The notes under the pieces: model-generated
Database searches by the model: none
What the model was told of the DNA's origin: nothing
What the model saw: only the letters and a program-made list of their open reading frames with translations
Source of the DNA: Actinomycetota bacterium
Lineage (GTDB): Bacteria; Actinomycetota; CADDZG01; JAHWKV01; JAOPZY01
Direction of reading: 5' to 3'
Assembly: GCA_025963875.1 (NCBI GenBank)
Contig: JAOPZY010000135.1
Span: forward strand, 1-41,250
DNA: 41,250 nt
Program-made: the position numbers and the translations under genes
Shown here: in pieces, positions 24,841 to 33,656 of the stretch
Position numbering within the stretch: position 1 is the stretch's first letter
Layout of the letters: every line of letters starts with the position of its first letter

Positions 24841-25970
24841 GACTTCGCCGCCTCCACAGCTTGCCGTGCCGCCTCCAACATGCCCGCGGCAGCACGGACT
24901 CTTGGATGGTGCGCTCGGGCGAGGATCTCCCTGCCCTCGGGTGCGTTCGTCCCCTCCAACCGAACGACGATCGGTACCTCCACGTTTGTCCGGCCGAGGG
25001 CCTCGAGGATGCCGTCGGCGACCAGGTCGCAGCGGGTGATCCCCCCGAAGATGTTGACGAGCACGGAGCGTACCGCCGGACCGGCGACGACCACCTCGAG
25101 CGCCTTGGCGAGGGACTCCGCCCCGGCGCCGCCGCCCACGTCCAGGAAGTTGGCAGGCGCGCCGCCCGCCTGGGCAACGACGTCCAGGGTCGACATCACG
25201 AGCCCTGCGCCGTTGCCGATGATGCCCACGTCACCGTCGAGCTTCACGAAATTCAAGCCGGCCTCCGCCGCCATCGCCTCCTGCGGGTCGGGCCGGCCGG
25301 TGCCGCCCTTGAAGGATGCGAAGTCGGGATGACGGAAGAGCGCCGAGTCGTCCAGCGAGACCTTGGCGTCGAGGGCGATCAGGCCGTCCGGCGTGAGTGC
25401 GAGGGGGTTCACCTCGACCAGCGAGGCGTCGGCCTCGACGAACAGGCGGTACAGCAGCGGCAGCAGGCGGGCGGCGTCGGGCCGCGCTCGGGGATCGAGG
25501 CCCGCCCCGAACACCATGCTGCGCACCTGGAAGTCGGCCAGGCCGAGCAGCGGGTCGACGTGGACCGTTGCCATCGAACCCTCGACGGCCGACTCGACTT
25601 CGATGCCACCTCGCGACGAGACCATGAACATCGCCGTGCCGGCACGGCGGTCGAGCGTGACCGCTGCGTAGTACTCGGCATCGATCTGGGAGGCCGCCTC
25701 GACGAGCAGGCGCTCGACGGGGTGGCCGCCGATGTCCATGCCGAGGATGGCTGTCGCTGCCTGCTCGGCATCGTCGGGGGTGCCGACCACCTTCACCCCG
25801 CCGGCCTTGCCACGGCCACCGGTGGCCACCTGCGCCTTGAGGGCCACCTTGCCACCCAGGTCCGCCGCTGCCTGGCGGGCCTCGGCCGGCGTCGAAACGA
25901 CGCGGCCCTCCGGCACGGGGATCCCCCAGCGCGAGAACAGCTCCTTGCCCTGGTATTCGAAGAGATCCAA
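24837..25970 (-). CDS. sucC: Succinyl-CoA ligase beta subunit SucC
   Basis: The 377-aa ATP-grasp subunit binds the nucleotide and succinate and partners SucD. It begins MDLFEYQGKELFSRWGIPVPEG, with the Lys-rich strand VALKAQVATGGRGKAGGVK, the metal-binding EVNPLALTPDG and DAKVSLDDSALFRHP, and the C-terminal GAGLVMSTLDVVAQAGGAPANFLDVGGGA and NIFGGITRCD. TTG 25970 is chosen because it starts exactly at the family's conserved N-terminus; the in-frame ATG further up adds unrelated residues. Confidence 0.95.
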   Translation of the reverse strand: MDLFEYQGKELFSRWGIPVPEGRVVSTPAEARQAAADLGGKVALKAQVATGGRGKAGGVKVVGTPDDAEQAATAILGMDIGGHPVERLLVEAASQIDAEYYAAVTLDRRAGTAMFMVSSRGGIEVESAVEGSMATVHVDPLLGLADFQVRSMVFGAGLDPRARPDAARLLPLLYRLFVEADASLVEVNPLALTPDGLIALDAKVSLDDSALFRHPDFASFKGGTGRPDPQEAMAAEAGLNFVKLDGDVGIIGNGAGLVMSTLDVVAQAGGAPANFLDVGGGAGAESLAKALEVVVAGPAVRSVLVNIFGGITRCDLVADGILEALGRTNVEVPIVVRLEGTNAPEGREILARAHHPRVRAAAGMLEAARQAVEAAKS

Positions 25971-25987
25971 ATGAGTCCCCGGCGTCC

Positions 25988-26407
25988 TTAAGGCTGGGAG
26001 GGCCGGTCGACCGTGTGGTGCAGCCACGCGATGATCTCGGCGGTGTTGGTACCCGGCGTGAAGATCTCGGCGATGCCCGCAGCCTTCAGCGGCGCCACGT
26101 CCTCCGCAGGGATGATGCCGCCGCCGAAAATGGGGATGTCGCCTGCCCCCTTCTCGGCGAGCAGCTGCACGACCCGTGGGAACAGCACCATGTGAGCGCC
26201 GGACAGGCAGGAGAGACCCACCGCATCCGCGTCCTCCTGGAGGGCCGCCTCGGCGATCTGTTCCGGCGTCTGGTGCAGCCCGGTGTAGATCACCTCGAAA
26301 CCAGCGTCGCGGAGCGCCCTCGCCACTACCTTTACCCCCCGGTCATGCCCGTCCAGCCCCGGCTTTGCCAGGACGATGCGGATCCGGCTCCCCTCGACAC
26401 GTGCCAC
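25988..26407 (-). CDS. Cobalamin B12-binding domain protein (methylmalonyl-CoA mutase C-terminal type)
   Basis: The 139-aa protein is one B12-binding Rossmann domain, with DxHxxG at 19-24 (lower-ligand His21), GLSCLSGAH for the dimethylbenzimidazole pocket, and FGGGIIP. This matches the separate small domain of acyl-CoA mutases such as methylmalonyl-CoA mutase, which yields succinyl-CoA, the product or substrate of SucCD. The catalytic mutase domain is not in the window, so it must be encoded elsewhere or this protein has another role. GTG start; 17 nt separate it from sucC. Confidence 0.9.
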   Translation of the reverse strand: MARVEGSRIRIVLAKPGLDGHDRGVKVVARALRDAGFEVIYTGLHQTPEQIAEAALQEDADAVGLSCLSGAHMVLFPRVVQLLAEKGAGDIPIFGGGIIPAEDVAPLKAAGIAEIFTPGTNTAEIIAWLHHTVDRPSQP

Positions 26408-26488
26408 TAGAAGACCCCGGACCCGACTCCACTGAGGGGCTTCACCCGCCGGAACCGCAAGGGAACCACACTAGTCGAATTTGCCGGC

Positions 26489-28690
26489 TCAGTCGATGGG
26501 TTTGATGGGAGCGTAGCCCAGGAGGAGACGCTTCTCCCCGATGCCGGCGAACCATACTCTGGCCTCGGCCTTGGCTTCGCTGCCTTTGAGCTCCTGGATG
26601 ACCCCCGACCCCCAGCGGTCGTGCTCGACGGTCTGCCCCACCCGCCAGTTCTGTGCCGCACGCTCGAGGTCGGGATACTGCGGGTTGCGGCCGCTCGAGA
26701 CGGCGCTCGAGACGCCAGTGGGGGCGTTGTCGCCGATGTGGCGCATGACCTCATCCGGGATCTCCTTCAGGAAGCGCGACAGGCTGTTGTAGCCGAAGTG
26801 GCCCGAGAGGCTGCGCTGGCGGGACGCCAGAAGGTAGAGACGCTCCTTCGCCCGGGTGATCCCCACGTAGGCGAGGCGGCGCTCCTCCTCCAGTTCGTCG
26901 GGGTTGGCGAGGGAGCGGATGTGCGGGAACACACCGTCCTCCATGCCGAGCAGGAAGACGACGGGGAACTCGAGGCCCTTGGCGTTGTGCAGGGTCATGA
27001 GCGAGACCGATGAGGACTCCTCGTCGTAGTCGTCCTGCTCGCTGACGAGCGCTTTGTCGCTGAGGTAGTCATCCAAGGAGCCGTCAATATTGTCCCTGGC
27101 AAACTGACGGGCACCTTCGGCCAGCTCCTTCAAGTTGTCTTGGCGGCCGAGCGCGTCGAGGGAGCCGTCCGCATGCAATTCGGCCATGTAGCCGGAGCGC
27201 TCCGCGGTGACCTCGATCAGATCCGCGATGCTCGCCCCGCGCTTAAGGAACCCCTTCAGCTCCGCGATGAGGTCGACGAACTCCCTGAGTCCACGCTGCG
27301 TCCTCGTCGGGATACCCTCGACGGCGCCGTTGACGGCGTCCTCGAGCGCCTCGTACAGAGTGATCCCCTGCAGCGCAGCGTGGGCGTCGATCATCGACAC
27401 CGTGCGGTCCCCGATGCCCCGCTTCGGCGTGTTGACGATCCGCCGCAGCGACGCCGCGTCGGCGGTGTTCACCACGACCCGGAGGTAGGACAGGATGTCT
27501 TTGACCTCCTTGCGCTCGTAGAAGCCGACCCCGCCAAGCACCCGGAAAGGAACGCCGAAGCGTTTGAACTCCTCCTCGATCACACGGGACTGGGCATTAG
27601 TCCTGTAGAAAACCGCGATGTCCCGGTAGCGACAGCCGTCCGTATTTCGCAACCGGTCGACCTCGACCGCGACGAAGGCCGCCTCGTCGTGTTCATCGTT
27701 GGCGAGGTAGTAGCCGATGAGATCGCCGGCTCCCTGGTCGGTCCAGAGGCTCTTGGGCTTACGGAGCCGGTTGTTGTCGATCAGGGCGTTGGCGGCGGTG
27801 AGGATGTTCTGGGTCGACCGGTAGTTGCGGTCGAGCGTGATGATCCGCGCCGTCGGGAAGGCCTGCTCGAAGCGCATCAGGTTGCGGTAGTCCGCCCCTC
27901 GGAAGGCATAGATGGACTGGTCCATGTCGCCGACGACGCAGATGTTGCCGTCGGGTGCCTTGAGGAGCCTCACGAGCTCGAACTGTGCGGCGTTGGTGTC
28001 CTGGAACTCGTCGACGAGGAGGTGGCTCCAGCGCGCACGGTAGGCCTCGTTGACCTCGGGGTCGCGGAGCACCTGGACCGTGCAGCCGATGAGGTCGTCG
28101 AAGTCCATGGCGTTGGCCTCCTTGAGGAGGCGCTGGTACTCGCGGTAGACCGGTGCCATCGCCTTGCGCTCCCAGTTGGGGCTCGCCTCCAGGACCTCGG
28201 GGCCGAGCATCTCGTCTTTGACCCGCGAGATGGCGTGGAGCACCTGCGAGGGCTTCAGCCGCGAGGCGCCCGGCAGCGTCGCCTCCTTGAGGATGTGGGC
28301 GATGAGGCGCTGCGAGTCTGCCGAGTCGTAGATCGTGAACGACGACCGGTAGCCCAGCCGCGGGGCCTCCTTGCGCAGCAACCGGGCGCACATGGAGTGG
28401 AAGGTCCCGATCCACATCGTCTTGGCGACGGGGCCGATGAGGGCCTCGATGCGGTCCCGCATCTGGCCGGCTGCCTTGTTCGTGAACGTGATGGCGAGGA
28501 TGGAGTACGGGGGGACCCCGTGCTCGCGGATCAGGTGGGCCACCCGCCGGGTGAGGACGGCCGTCTTGCCGCTCCCGGCCCCCGCGACGACGAGCAGGGG
28601 GCCGTCGTGGTGCATGGCAGCCTCCCGCTGGGCGGGGTTCAGGTCCCCGAGCAGGTCGTCGTCGTTGGCGGCGAGGGCGAGTTGTTCCAT
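26489..28690 (-). CDS. pcrA: ATP-dependent DNA helicase PcrA/UvrD
   Basis: The 733-aa superfamily-1A helicase acts in nucleotide excision repair and replication-fork upkeep. The Q-motif LNPAQREA is at 17-24, Walker A AGAGSGKT at 36-43, followed by ITFTNKAAGQMRDRI (motif Ia), VDEFQDTN (motif II), VGDMDQSIYAFRGA (motif III), DRNYRST (motif IV), LMTLHNAKGLEFPVVF (motif V) and YVGITRAKERLYL (motif VI). The C-terminal VGQTVEHDRWGSGVIQELKG segment is the PcrA Tudor-like domain that contacts RNA polymerase. Complete. ATG 28690. Confidence 0.96.
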   Translation of the reverse strand: MEQLALAANDDDLLGDLNPAQREAAMHHDGPLLVVAGAGSGKTAVLTRRVAHLIREHGVPPYSILAITFTNKAAGQMRDRIEALIGPVAKTMWIGTFHSMCARLLRKEAPRLGYRSSFTIYDSADSQRLIAHILKEATLPGASRLKPSQVLHAISRVKDEMLGPEVLEASPNWERKAMAPVYREYQRLLKEANAMDFDDLIGCTVQVLRDPEVNEAYRARWSHLLVDEFQDTNAAQFELVRLLKAPDGNICVVGDMDQSIYAFRGADYRNLMRFEQAFPTARIITLDRNYRSTQNILTAANALIDNNRLRKPKSLWTDQGAGDLIGYYLANDEHDEAAFVAVEVDRLRNTDGCRYRDIAVFYRTNAQSRVIEEEFKRFGVPFRVLGGVGFYERKEVKDILSYLRVVVNTADAASLRRIVNTPKRGIGDRTVSMIDAHAALQGITLYEALEDAVNGAVEGIPTRTQRGLREFVDLIAELKGFLKRGASIADLIEVTAERSGYMAELHADGSLDALGRQDNLKELAEGARQFARDNIDGSLDDYLSDKALVSEQDDYDEESSSVSLMTLHNAKGLEFPVVFLLGMEDGVFPHIRSLANPDELEEERRLAYVGITRAKERLYLLASRQRSLSGHFGYNSLSRFLKEIPDEVMRHIGDNAPTGVSSAVSSGRNPQYPDLERAAQNWRVGQTVEHDRWGSGVIQELKGSEAKAEARVWFAGIGEKRLLLGYAPIKPID

Positions 28691-28803
28691 ACCTCGATTA
28701 TCCACTGGGGCTACCCGGGAAGGCCGGAGCCGCCGGATGATAGTCGCCTTTCGCGCGCATGTGCGCGTTGTGCTCCTAAGTTCGGCGGCCGCCAGGTACG
28801 CGG

Positions 28804-29649
28804 TCAGGCCAGGGAGGCCCAGGGGTTGCCGCTGAAGGTCACCGGGCGCTCCAGCTTCAGGATGCGGGCCGTGCCGGGGGGGCCGTCGGGGTCGGGGGCG
28901 AACGCGCAGGCGACGACTTCTCGGCCGGCGTGGTGGACGGCAAGCGTCTTCCCGCTGCGGCCGTCCCACACCCGGACGGTGTCGTCGGCGGCCCCCGAGA
29001 CGACCACGGGGACCTGGTCGAGGACGCCCACCGTCACGCCCCAGATCGGCGCCCCGTGGCCCCGCAGGACCCTCGGCGAGCGCCCGCCGGTGGGGTCCCA
29101 CACCCGCACCGTTTGATCCGCCGCCCCGGAGGCAACGACGTCGTTCCCGTCGATGCTGCCGATGGCGACCGCCGACACCACGCCGGGGTGGCCCTGGAGC
29201 ACCACCGGTGGCTGCTGCCCGGTGAGGTCCCACACCCGGACGGTCCGGTCGTCGCCACCCGAGACGGCCACCGGGCCTCGCCACAGCGTTCCCACGGCCA
29301 CGGCCCGGACGGTGTCGACATGGCCGGTAAGGACGATGGGGGGCTCGTCGCCGGTCACGTTCCACACCCGGACGGTGGAGTCGCCGCCTCCCGAGACGAG
29401 CACCGGCGCCTGGCCGATCCAGCCAACGGCCGCAGCCCACACCAGGCCGGTGTGGCCGGGGAACGACCGAGACGGCCGCTTGCCGGTGGGATCCCAGAGG
29501 GTCAGGGTGTTGCGGGCGCCCACCGAGACGACCGCTGGCTCGCCGCCGATCTGGCTTACCGCGAGGTGACAGCCGAAGGGGAAGCGCCACATGGCGAGCA
29601 GCGGTCCCGGCGAGGGGGCCTGGTAGGCCTGGAGCTCTTCTACTCCCAC
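28804..29649 (-). CDS. WD40-repeat beta-propeller protein
   Basis: The protein has about 281 aa made almost wholly of WD40 repeats of about 42 residues. Five blades end in close variants of 'VSGGDDRTVRVWDLTG' and a diverged sixth follows, so a six- or seven-bladed propeller is likely. No signal peptide, kinase or other catalytic domain is present, so it probably serves as a cytosolic protein-binding scaffold. GTG 29649 is a tentative start; ATG at the MWRFPFG segment is the alternative, and longer frames upstream encode unrelated low-complexity sequence. It ends 113 nt before pcrA on the same strand. The repeats are also alike at DNA level, which can drive copy-number change. Confidence 0.8.
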   Translation of the reverse strand: MGVEELQAYQAPSPGPLLAMWRFPFGCHLAVSQIGGEPAVVSVGARNTLTLWDPTGKRPSRSFPGHTGLVWAAAVGWIGQAPVLVSGGGDSTVRVWNVTGDEPPIVLTGHVDTVRAVAVGTLWRGPVAVSGGDDRTVRVWDLTGQQPPVVLQGHPGVVSAVAIGSIDGNDVVASGAADQTVRVWDPTGGRSPRVLRGHGAPIWGVTVGVLDQVPVVVSGAADDTVRVWDGRSGKTLAVHHAGREVVACAFAPDPDGPPGTARILKLERPVTFSGNPWASLA

Positions 29650-29713
29650 TCGGTGGTGCCGGTCATTGGCTGCGACCTTCCGGGTGATTTTGGAGCGGTT
29701 GCGAAAGGATAGC

Positions 29714-29742
29714 GTAGGCCCGGACTCACGGTCCGGGCCTAC
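29714..29742 (-). terminator. Hairpin after the SnoaL-like gene
   Basis: Perfect 12-bp arms GTAGGCCCGGAC and GTCCGGGCCTAC surround a 5-nt loop. It lies 22 nt downstream of the SnoaL-like gene stop, which fits a terminator that separates this cassette from the WD40 gene. The minus-strand flank has only a short CCTTT run. Confidence 0.6.
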
Positions 29743-29764
29743 ATTCGAACGCTCGCGCCGTCCA

Positions 29765-30226
29765 TCAACGTGACGGCCATCCGAGCGCGTCGAAGACCGC
29801 CACGGGGTCGAGGTAGTCGCGCCAGTGAGTGACCTTGCGATCGGTGATCGTGAGTACCGAGACGTACCGGTTGGTGTACGGGGCCCCGGTCGAAACGACT
29901 CGGCCTTCGGAAGCGTACTCGAGCACGACGACGCCGGTCTTGATGTCGTGATGGACCGCGAGGTCATGACATCGGTCCAGGACGATCATGGTTCCGTACG
30001 GGCGGTAGAGCTCGGCGACGGCCTTGCGGCCCTCGACGTGCCTTGGGTAGCCGGGGGTCGTGATGATGTAGTCGAAGATGACGTCCTCGGCCAGCAGGTC
30101 GAAGAAGTGCCCACCATCGGCAATGCCATCGAGGCCCTGCTCGATGATGCGAAAGAACGGGTCGAGCGCCTTGAAGTCGTCGAGGTCGGTGATCGTCGTC
30201 GTCACGATGGGCCCGTCTATGTCCAC
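29765..30226 (-). CDS. SnoaL-like / NTF2-fold protein
   Basis: The 153-aa protein has the alpha+beta-cone pattern of the SnoaL/ketosteroid-isomerase superfamily: an N-terminal helix region, 'LLAEDVIFDYIITTPG', 'VEGRKAVAELYRPYG', then strands including 'GRVVSTGAPYTNRYVSVLTI' and the ending 'VTHWRDYLDPVAVFDALG'. Members bind small hydrophobic ligands and act as isomerases, cyclases or hydrolases; activity is not predictable here. It overlaps the NmrA-like gene by 10 nt, so they are expressed together, probably under the divergent AraC-type regulator. Confidence 0.82.
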   Translation of the reverse strand: MDIDGPIVTTTITDLDDFKALDPFFRIIEQGLDGIADGGHFFDLLAEDVIFDYIITTPGYPRHVEGRKAVAELYRPYGTMIVLDRCHDLAVHHDIKTGVVVLEYASEGRVVSTGAPYTNRYVSVLTITDRKVTHWRDYLDPVAVFDALGWPSR

Positions 30227-31053
30227 GCCTGCGCGGTTCGCCGGGCGAAGTCAGCGAACTTGATCGGCGGCGCTCCAGTGACCTTCTGGACGTTGTCGTT
30301 CGGCCGGGAGCCCATTCCGGAGGCGATGGTCTCTGTCAACATCCGCAGCACCTCGCCGTACTCGGCGGGCACGCCAGCCGCCACGCTGCCCTGGATCCAC
30401 ACGTCGCGGTCGATGTCGTTGTGCTTCAGCGGTTTTCCGGTAACGCCAGCGATGACCTCGGCGGCCTCGCTCACCGTGATCGCCTCAGAGCCGGTGAGCG
30501 CGTATGCGGCGCCGGCATGAGCATCCGGGCTGGCCAGAGTCTCGGCGGCTACCGCGGCGATGTCCTCGGCGTCGATGAACGCCTCCGAGCCGTCAGCCGT
30601 AGGTACCGTGATAACACCGTCGACGGGCTTGAGGAAGGTTTCGCTGAAGTTCTGCATGAACCAAGCGGGACGCAGGATGGAATGGGTGAAGGCGCCGCGG
30701 CCGATGAGGTCGAGCTCGACGGCTCGCAGGGCGACCTGCGGCGGGGCCTGGTCGATGCCGTAGGCGCTCAGATACGTGACGTGACGCACGCCAGCGGCCT
30801 CCGCAAGATCGAGGAAGGTCGCTACCTGGTCAGCGAAGTCCGTTCGCATGACCGGCGCGACCAGGTAGAGGCGGTCGACCCCCTGCAAAGCGGCCCGATG
30901 GGTCGTTGCATCGTCCCAGTCGAAGTGGACATCGGCGCCGTTGCGTGCGGCGGTGCGGACGCTGAGACCGAGCTTCGCGAGTTTCGCGGCGAGCCGAGAG
31001 CCAGTCTTGCCTGTGCCCGCAAGCACGAGGGTGTCGGAAGGAGCGTTCGTCAT
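30217..31053 (-). CDS. NmrA-like NAD(P)-binding oxidoreductase
   Basis: The 278-aa atypical short-chain dehydrogenase has a Rossmann N-terminus LVLAGTGKTGSRLAAKL (GxGxxG-like), then VTYLSAYGID in place of the classical YxxxK, and SILRPAWFMQNF, all typical of NmrA/QOR2-type quinone reductases or redox sensors. ATG 31053 is preferred: a TTGATT-N18-TACGCT promoter would start transcription right at that codon. Forms an operon with the SnoaL-like gene. Confidence 0.85.
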   Translation of the reverse strand: MTNAPSDTLVLAGTGKTGSRLAAKLAKLGLSVRTAARNGADVHFDWDDATTHRAALQGVDRLYLVAPVMRTDFADQVATFLDLAEAAGVRHVTYLSAYGIDQAPPQVALRAVELDLIGRGAFTHSILRPAWFMQNFSETFLKPVDGVITVPTADGSEAFIDAEDIAAVAAETLASPDAHAGAAYALTGSEAITVSEAAEVIAGVTGKPLKHNDIDRDVWIQGSVAAGVPAEYGEVLRMLTETIASGMGSRPNDNVQKVTGAPPIKFADFARRTAQAWT

Positions 31054-31059
31054 ATCTTG

Positions 31060-31089
31060 AGCGTACAGGGGTCCATGGAAGCGAATCAA
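31060..31089 (-). promoter_or_regulatory. Promoter of the NmrA-SnoaL operon
   Basis: On the minus strand TTGATT (31089-31084) and TACGCT (31065-31060) are 18 bp apart. The predicted transcription start coincides with the ATG at 31053, implying a leaderless mRNA. Confidence 0.4.
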
Positions 31090-31104
31090 TGCGCTTGACG
31101 CTTC
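31078..31104. promoter_or_regulatory. Possible AraC-type operator in the divergent region
   Basis: GAAGCG (31078-31083) and CGCTTC (31099-31104) form an inverted repeat. CGCTT is directly repeated (GCGCTT-GACGCTTC), and a TTGACG box is embedded at 31095-31100. It overlaps the -35 of the NmrA operon and lies 25 nt before the regulator gene, a position suited to autoregulation and divergent control. Confidence 0.4.
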
Positions 31105-31129
31105 ATTCATTGTGTAGGACGCTCATGCG

Positions 31130-32074
31130 GTGGACGTTCTGCAAGCTCATCTTGTGAGGGCTCGCGCCTCGGGCGGCGTCTTCGCGCGGTCAGTCGCACA
31201 ACCTCCATGGGGCCTACGCCTACCTGGCACGATCCAGTTGGCCGTGCACGCGGTCATCCAGGGGCGTCTGTGGTTATGGCTCGACGATCCGCGATCTCCG
31301 CTGGAGCTCGCGCCCGGTGACGTGGCGCTCGTCCGCGGCGGCCCCGATCACTTCATAGCTCACAAGCCCAACGCCGCCTGCCTGCCGCCTGAGCAGTTCC
31401 AGGCACGCCACGCAGATGACGAACGCGCCTCGGCTCATGGCGCAAACGTGTTCCTCTGCGGGGCATACGTGCTCTCAGGCGACGTCGGCCGAGGGCTACT
31501 GGAAGCTCTTCCACCGATCCTGAGTCTGTCGGCCGCGGCGGACGACCCATTGCACGACGTCATCGGTCTGTTGTCATCCGAGCTCGCCGCCTCCGCGCCC
31601 GGTCAACAGACTGTGCTCGACAGACTTCTGGATGTCCTGCTGGTGCTCGCGATTCGCGCGTGTTTCCAGCGAAGCGAGCATGCGCCCCGCTGGTATCAGG
31701 CTTCGGCCGATCCGAGGCTCGGCCCAGCCTTGAGCGCAATGCATGCCGACGCCGCCCGCGCGTGGACGGTGCCGGAGCTGGCAGCTGTCAGCGGGCTGTC
31801 ACGCGCTGCGTTCGCACGGATCTTTCAGCTCGCGCTCAGTCAGGCGCCTATGCAGTACCTGACCGAGTGGCGCATGACGCTGGCACGAGATCATCTGCGT
31901 GCCGGCGAGTTGACGCTCGCGCAGATCGGCGCACGGACCGGCTATGCCTCGCCCTACGCTTTCGCGGCGGCGTTCCGTCGCCACCACGGAGTTCCACCTG
32001 GCCAGTGGCGTCAAAGGGAGATGACAAGCCCGTTCGCCGAGCAGGCGGCTGAGGACCGGATCCACGCTACTTAA
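31130..32074 (+). CDS. AraC/XylS-family transcriptional regulator
   Basis: The 314-aa protein has an N-terminal cupin-like sensor domain (AraC_binding_2/cupin_6 style, about 1-195, with LELAPGDVALVRGGPDHF) and a C-terminal pair of helix-turn-helix units (about 205-300), with 'WTVPELAAVSGLSRAAFARIF' and the second-helix signature 'LAQIGARTGYASPYAFAAAFRRHHGVPPGQWR'. Regulators of this type often control an adjacent divergent oxidoreductase. The GTG start has a weak ribosome binding site. The gene is convergent with guaA, whose stop lies 27 nt beyond. Confidence 0.9.
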   Translation: MDVLQAHLVRARASGGVFARSVAQPPWGLRLPGTIQLAVHAVIQGRLWLWLDDPRSPLELAPGDVALVRGGPDHFIAHKPNAACLPPEQFQARHADDERASAHGANVFLCGAYVLSGDVGRGLLEALPPILSLSAAADDPLHDVIGLLSSELAASAPGQQTVLDRLLDVLLVLAIRACFQRSEHAPRWYQASADPRLGPALSAMHADAARAWTVPELAAVSGLSRAAFARIFQLALSQAPMQYLTEWRMTLARDHLRAGELTLAQIGARTGYASPYAFAAAFRRHHGVPPGQWRQREMTSPFAEQAAEDRIHAT

Positions 32075-32100
32075 CTGTGCGCCGCTTCACCGGGAGGGAA

Positions 32101-33651
32101 TCACTCCCACTCGATCGTCGCCGGGGGCTTCGACGAGATGTCGTACACGACCCGGTTGACGCCGGGGACCTCGGCGACGATGCGCCCGGCGATGGTGTCG
32201 AGGACCTCGGCCGGGATGCGTGCCCAGTCCGCGGTCATGGCGTCCTCGGACTCGACCGCCCGGACGGCGACGACGTTGCCGTAGGTCCGCTCGTCACCCA
32301 TGACGCCCACCGTCCGCACCGGGAGCAGGACCGCGAAGGACTGCCAGATCCGCCGCGACAGCCCCGCCCGGTGCAGCTCGCCGACGACGATCGCATCCGC
32401 GGCCCGGACCATCTCGAGCCGCTCGGGCGTGACCTCGCCGAGGATCCGCACCGCGAGGCCCGGTCCCGGGAAGGGCTGGCGCCAGACGATCTCCTCCGGC
32501 AGGCCCAGCTCCTCGCCGACCTTGCGGACCTCGTCCTTGAACAGGTCCCGCAGCGGCTCGATCAGCTCGAAGGTCATGTCGTCGGGGAGCCCGCCCACGT
32601 TGTGGTGGGTTTTGATCCGGGCCGCCACGCCGCTGGAGCCCCCGGACTCGATGACGTCGGGATACAACGTCCCCTGCACGAGAAAGGGTGCGGCGCCGCT
32701 GTCGCCGGCGATCTCCAGGGCAGCCTCCTCGAAGACCCGGATGAACTCGATGCCGATGACCTTGCGCTTGCGCTCCGGGTCCTCCACACCGGCGAGGCGC
32801 TCGAGGAACCGGTCGGCGGCCTTGATGTGCACGAGGTTGGTCGAGAGGTGGCCGCCGAAGGTGTCCACCACCTGCTCCGCCTCCCCGGCCCGCAGGAGGC
32901 CGTGGTCGACGAAGATGCACGTGAGCCGGTCCCCGACCGCACGGTGGACCAGGGCAGCCGCCACCGCGGAGTCGACACCCCCGGAGAGCCCGCAGACCAC
33001 CCGGTGATCGCCCACCTTGGCCCGGATCGCCTCGATGGCGCTCTCGATGACCCCCGTGGGCGTCCAGGCGGGGAGGCAGTCGCAGGCCCGGTACAGGAAG
33101 TTCTTCATCAGCTCCAGCCCGTTGGGGGTATGGGCGACCTCGGGGTGGAACTGGACCCCGAAGAGGCCGCGTTCCAGGTCCTCCATCGCGGCGACCGGCG
33201 AGGCGGGGCTGGCAGCGGTCGCCCGAAACCCCTCGGGCGGAGCGACGACTGCGTCGTTGTGGCTCATCCAGGCGGTCTGCTCGGCGGCCAGGCCCTCGAA
33301 GAGAAGGCCACATCCCCCGGAAACCGCCGTTCGACCGAACTCCCCCGCTTCGGCCCGGGCGACGTCGCCCCCCAGGGTCTTCGCCATCAATTGGTGGCCG
33401 TAGCAGATGCCGAGCACGGGGATGCCGAGGGCGAAGATGCCCGGATCGGCCTGGTAGGCGCCGGGCTCGTACACGCTGCGGGGGCCGCCCGAGAGGATGA
33501 TTCCCTTGGGGGCACGCCGCCGGACCTCCTCGGCGGAGATGGAGGCGGGGACGATCTCGGAGCGCACCCGGCACTCCCGGACCCGCCGGGCGATGAGCTG
33601 GGCGTACTGGGCGCCGAAATCGACGACCAGGACCGTGTCGAAGTCCGACAT
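32101..33651 (-). CDS. guaA: GMP synthase (glutamine-hydrolysing)
   Basis: The 516-aa two-domain enzyme aminates XMP to GMP. The class I glutamine amidotransferase domain (1-190) has nucleophile Cys83 in GICYGHQ and His169/Glu171 in QFHPEV. The ATP-pyrophosphatase domain carries SGGVDS at 223-228. The dimerisation domain ends in [16 protein letters not shown], the usual terminus. Complete and normal length. Five bases separate the guaB3 stop from its ATG. Confidence 0.97.
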   Translation of the reverse strand: MSDFDTVLVVDFGAQYAQLIARRVRECRVRSEIVPASISAEEVRRRAPKGIILSGGPRSVYEPGAYQADPGIFALGIPVLGICYGHQLMAKTLGGDVARAEAGEFGRTAVSGGCGLLFEGLAAEQTAWMSHNDAVVAPPEGFRATAASPASPVAAMEDLERGLFGVQFHPEVAHTPNGLELMKNFLYRACDCLPAWTPTGVIESAIEAIRAKVGDHRVVCGLSGGVDSAVAAALVHRAVGDRLTCIFVDHGLLRAGEAEQVVDTFGGHLSTNLVHIKAADRFLERLAGVEDPERKRKVIGIEFIRVFEEAALEIAGDSGAAPFLVQGTLYPDVIESGGSSGVAARIKTHHNVGGLPDDMTFELIEPLRDLFKDEVRKVGEELGLPEEIVWRQPFPGPGLAVRILGEVTPERLEMVRAADAIVVGELHRAGLSRRIWQSFAVLLPVRTVGVMGDERTYGNVVAVRAVESEDAMTADWARIPAEVLDTIAGRIVAEVPGVNRVVYDISSKPPATIEWE

Positions 33652-33656
33652 CGGGA

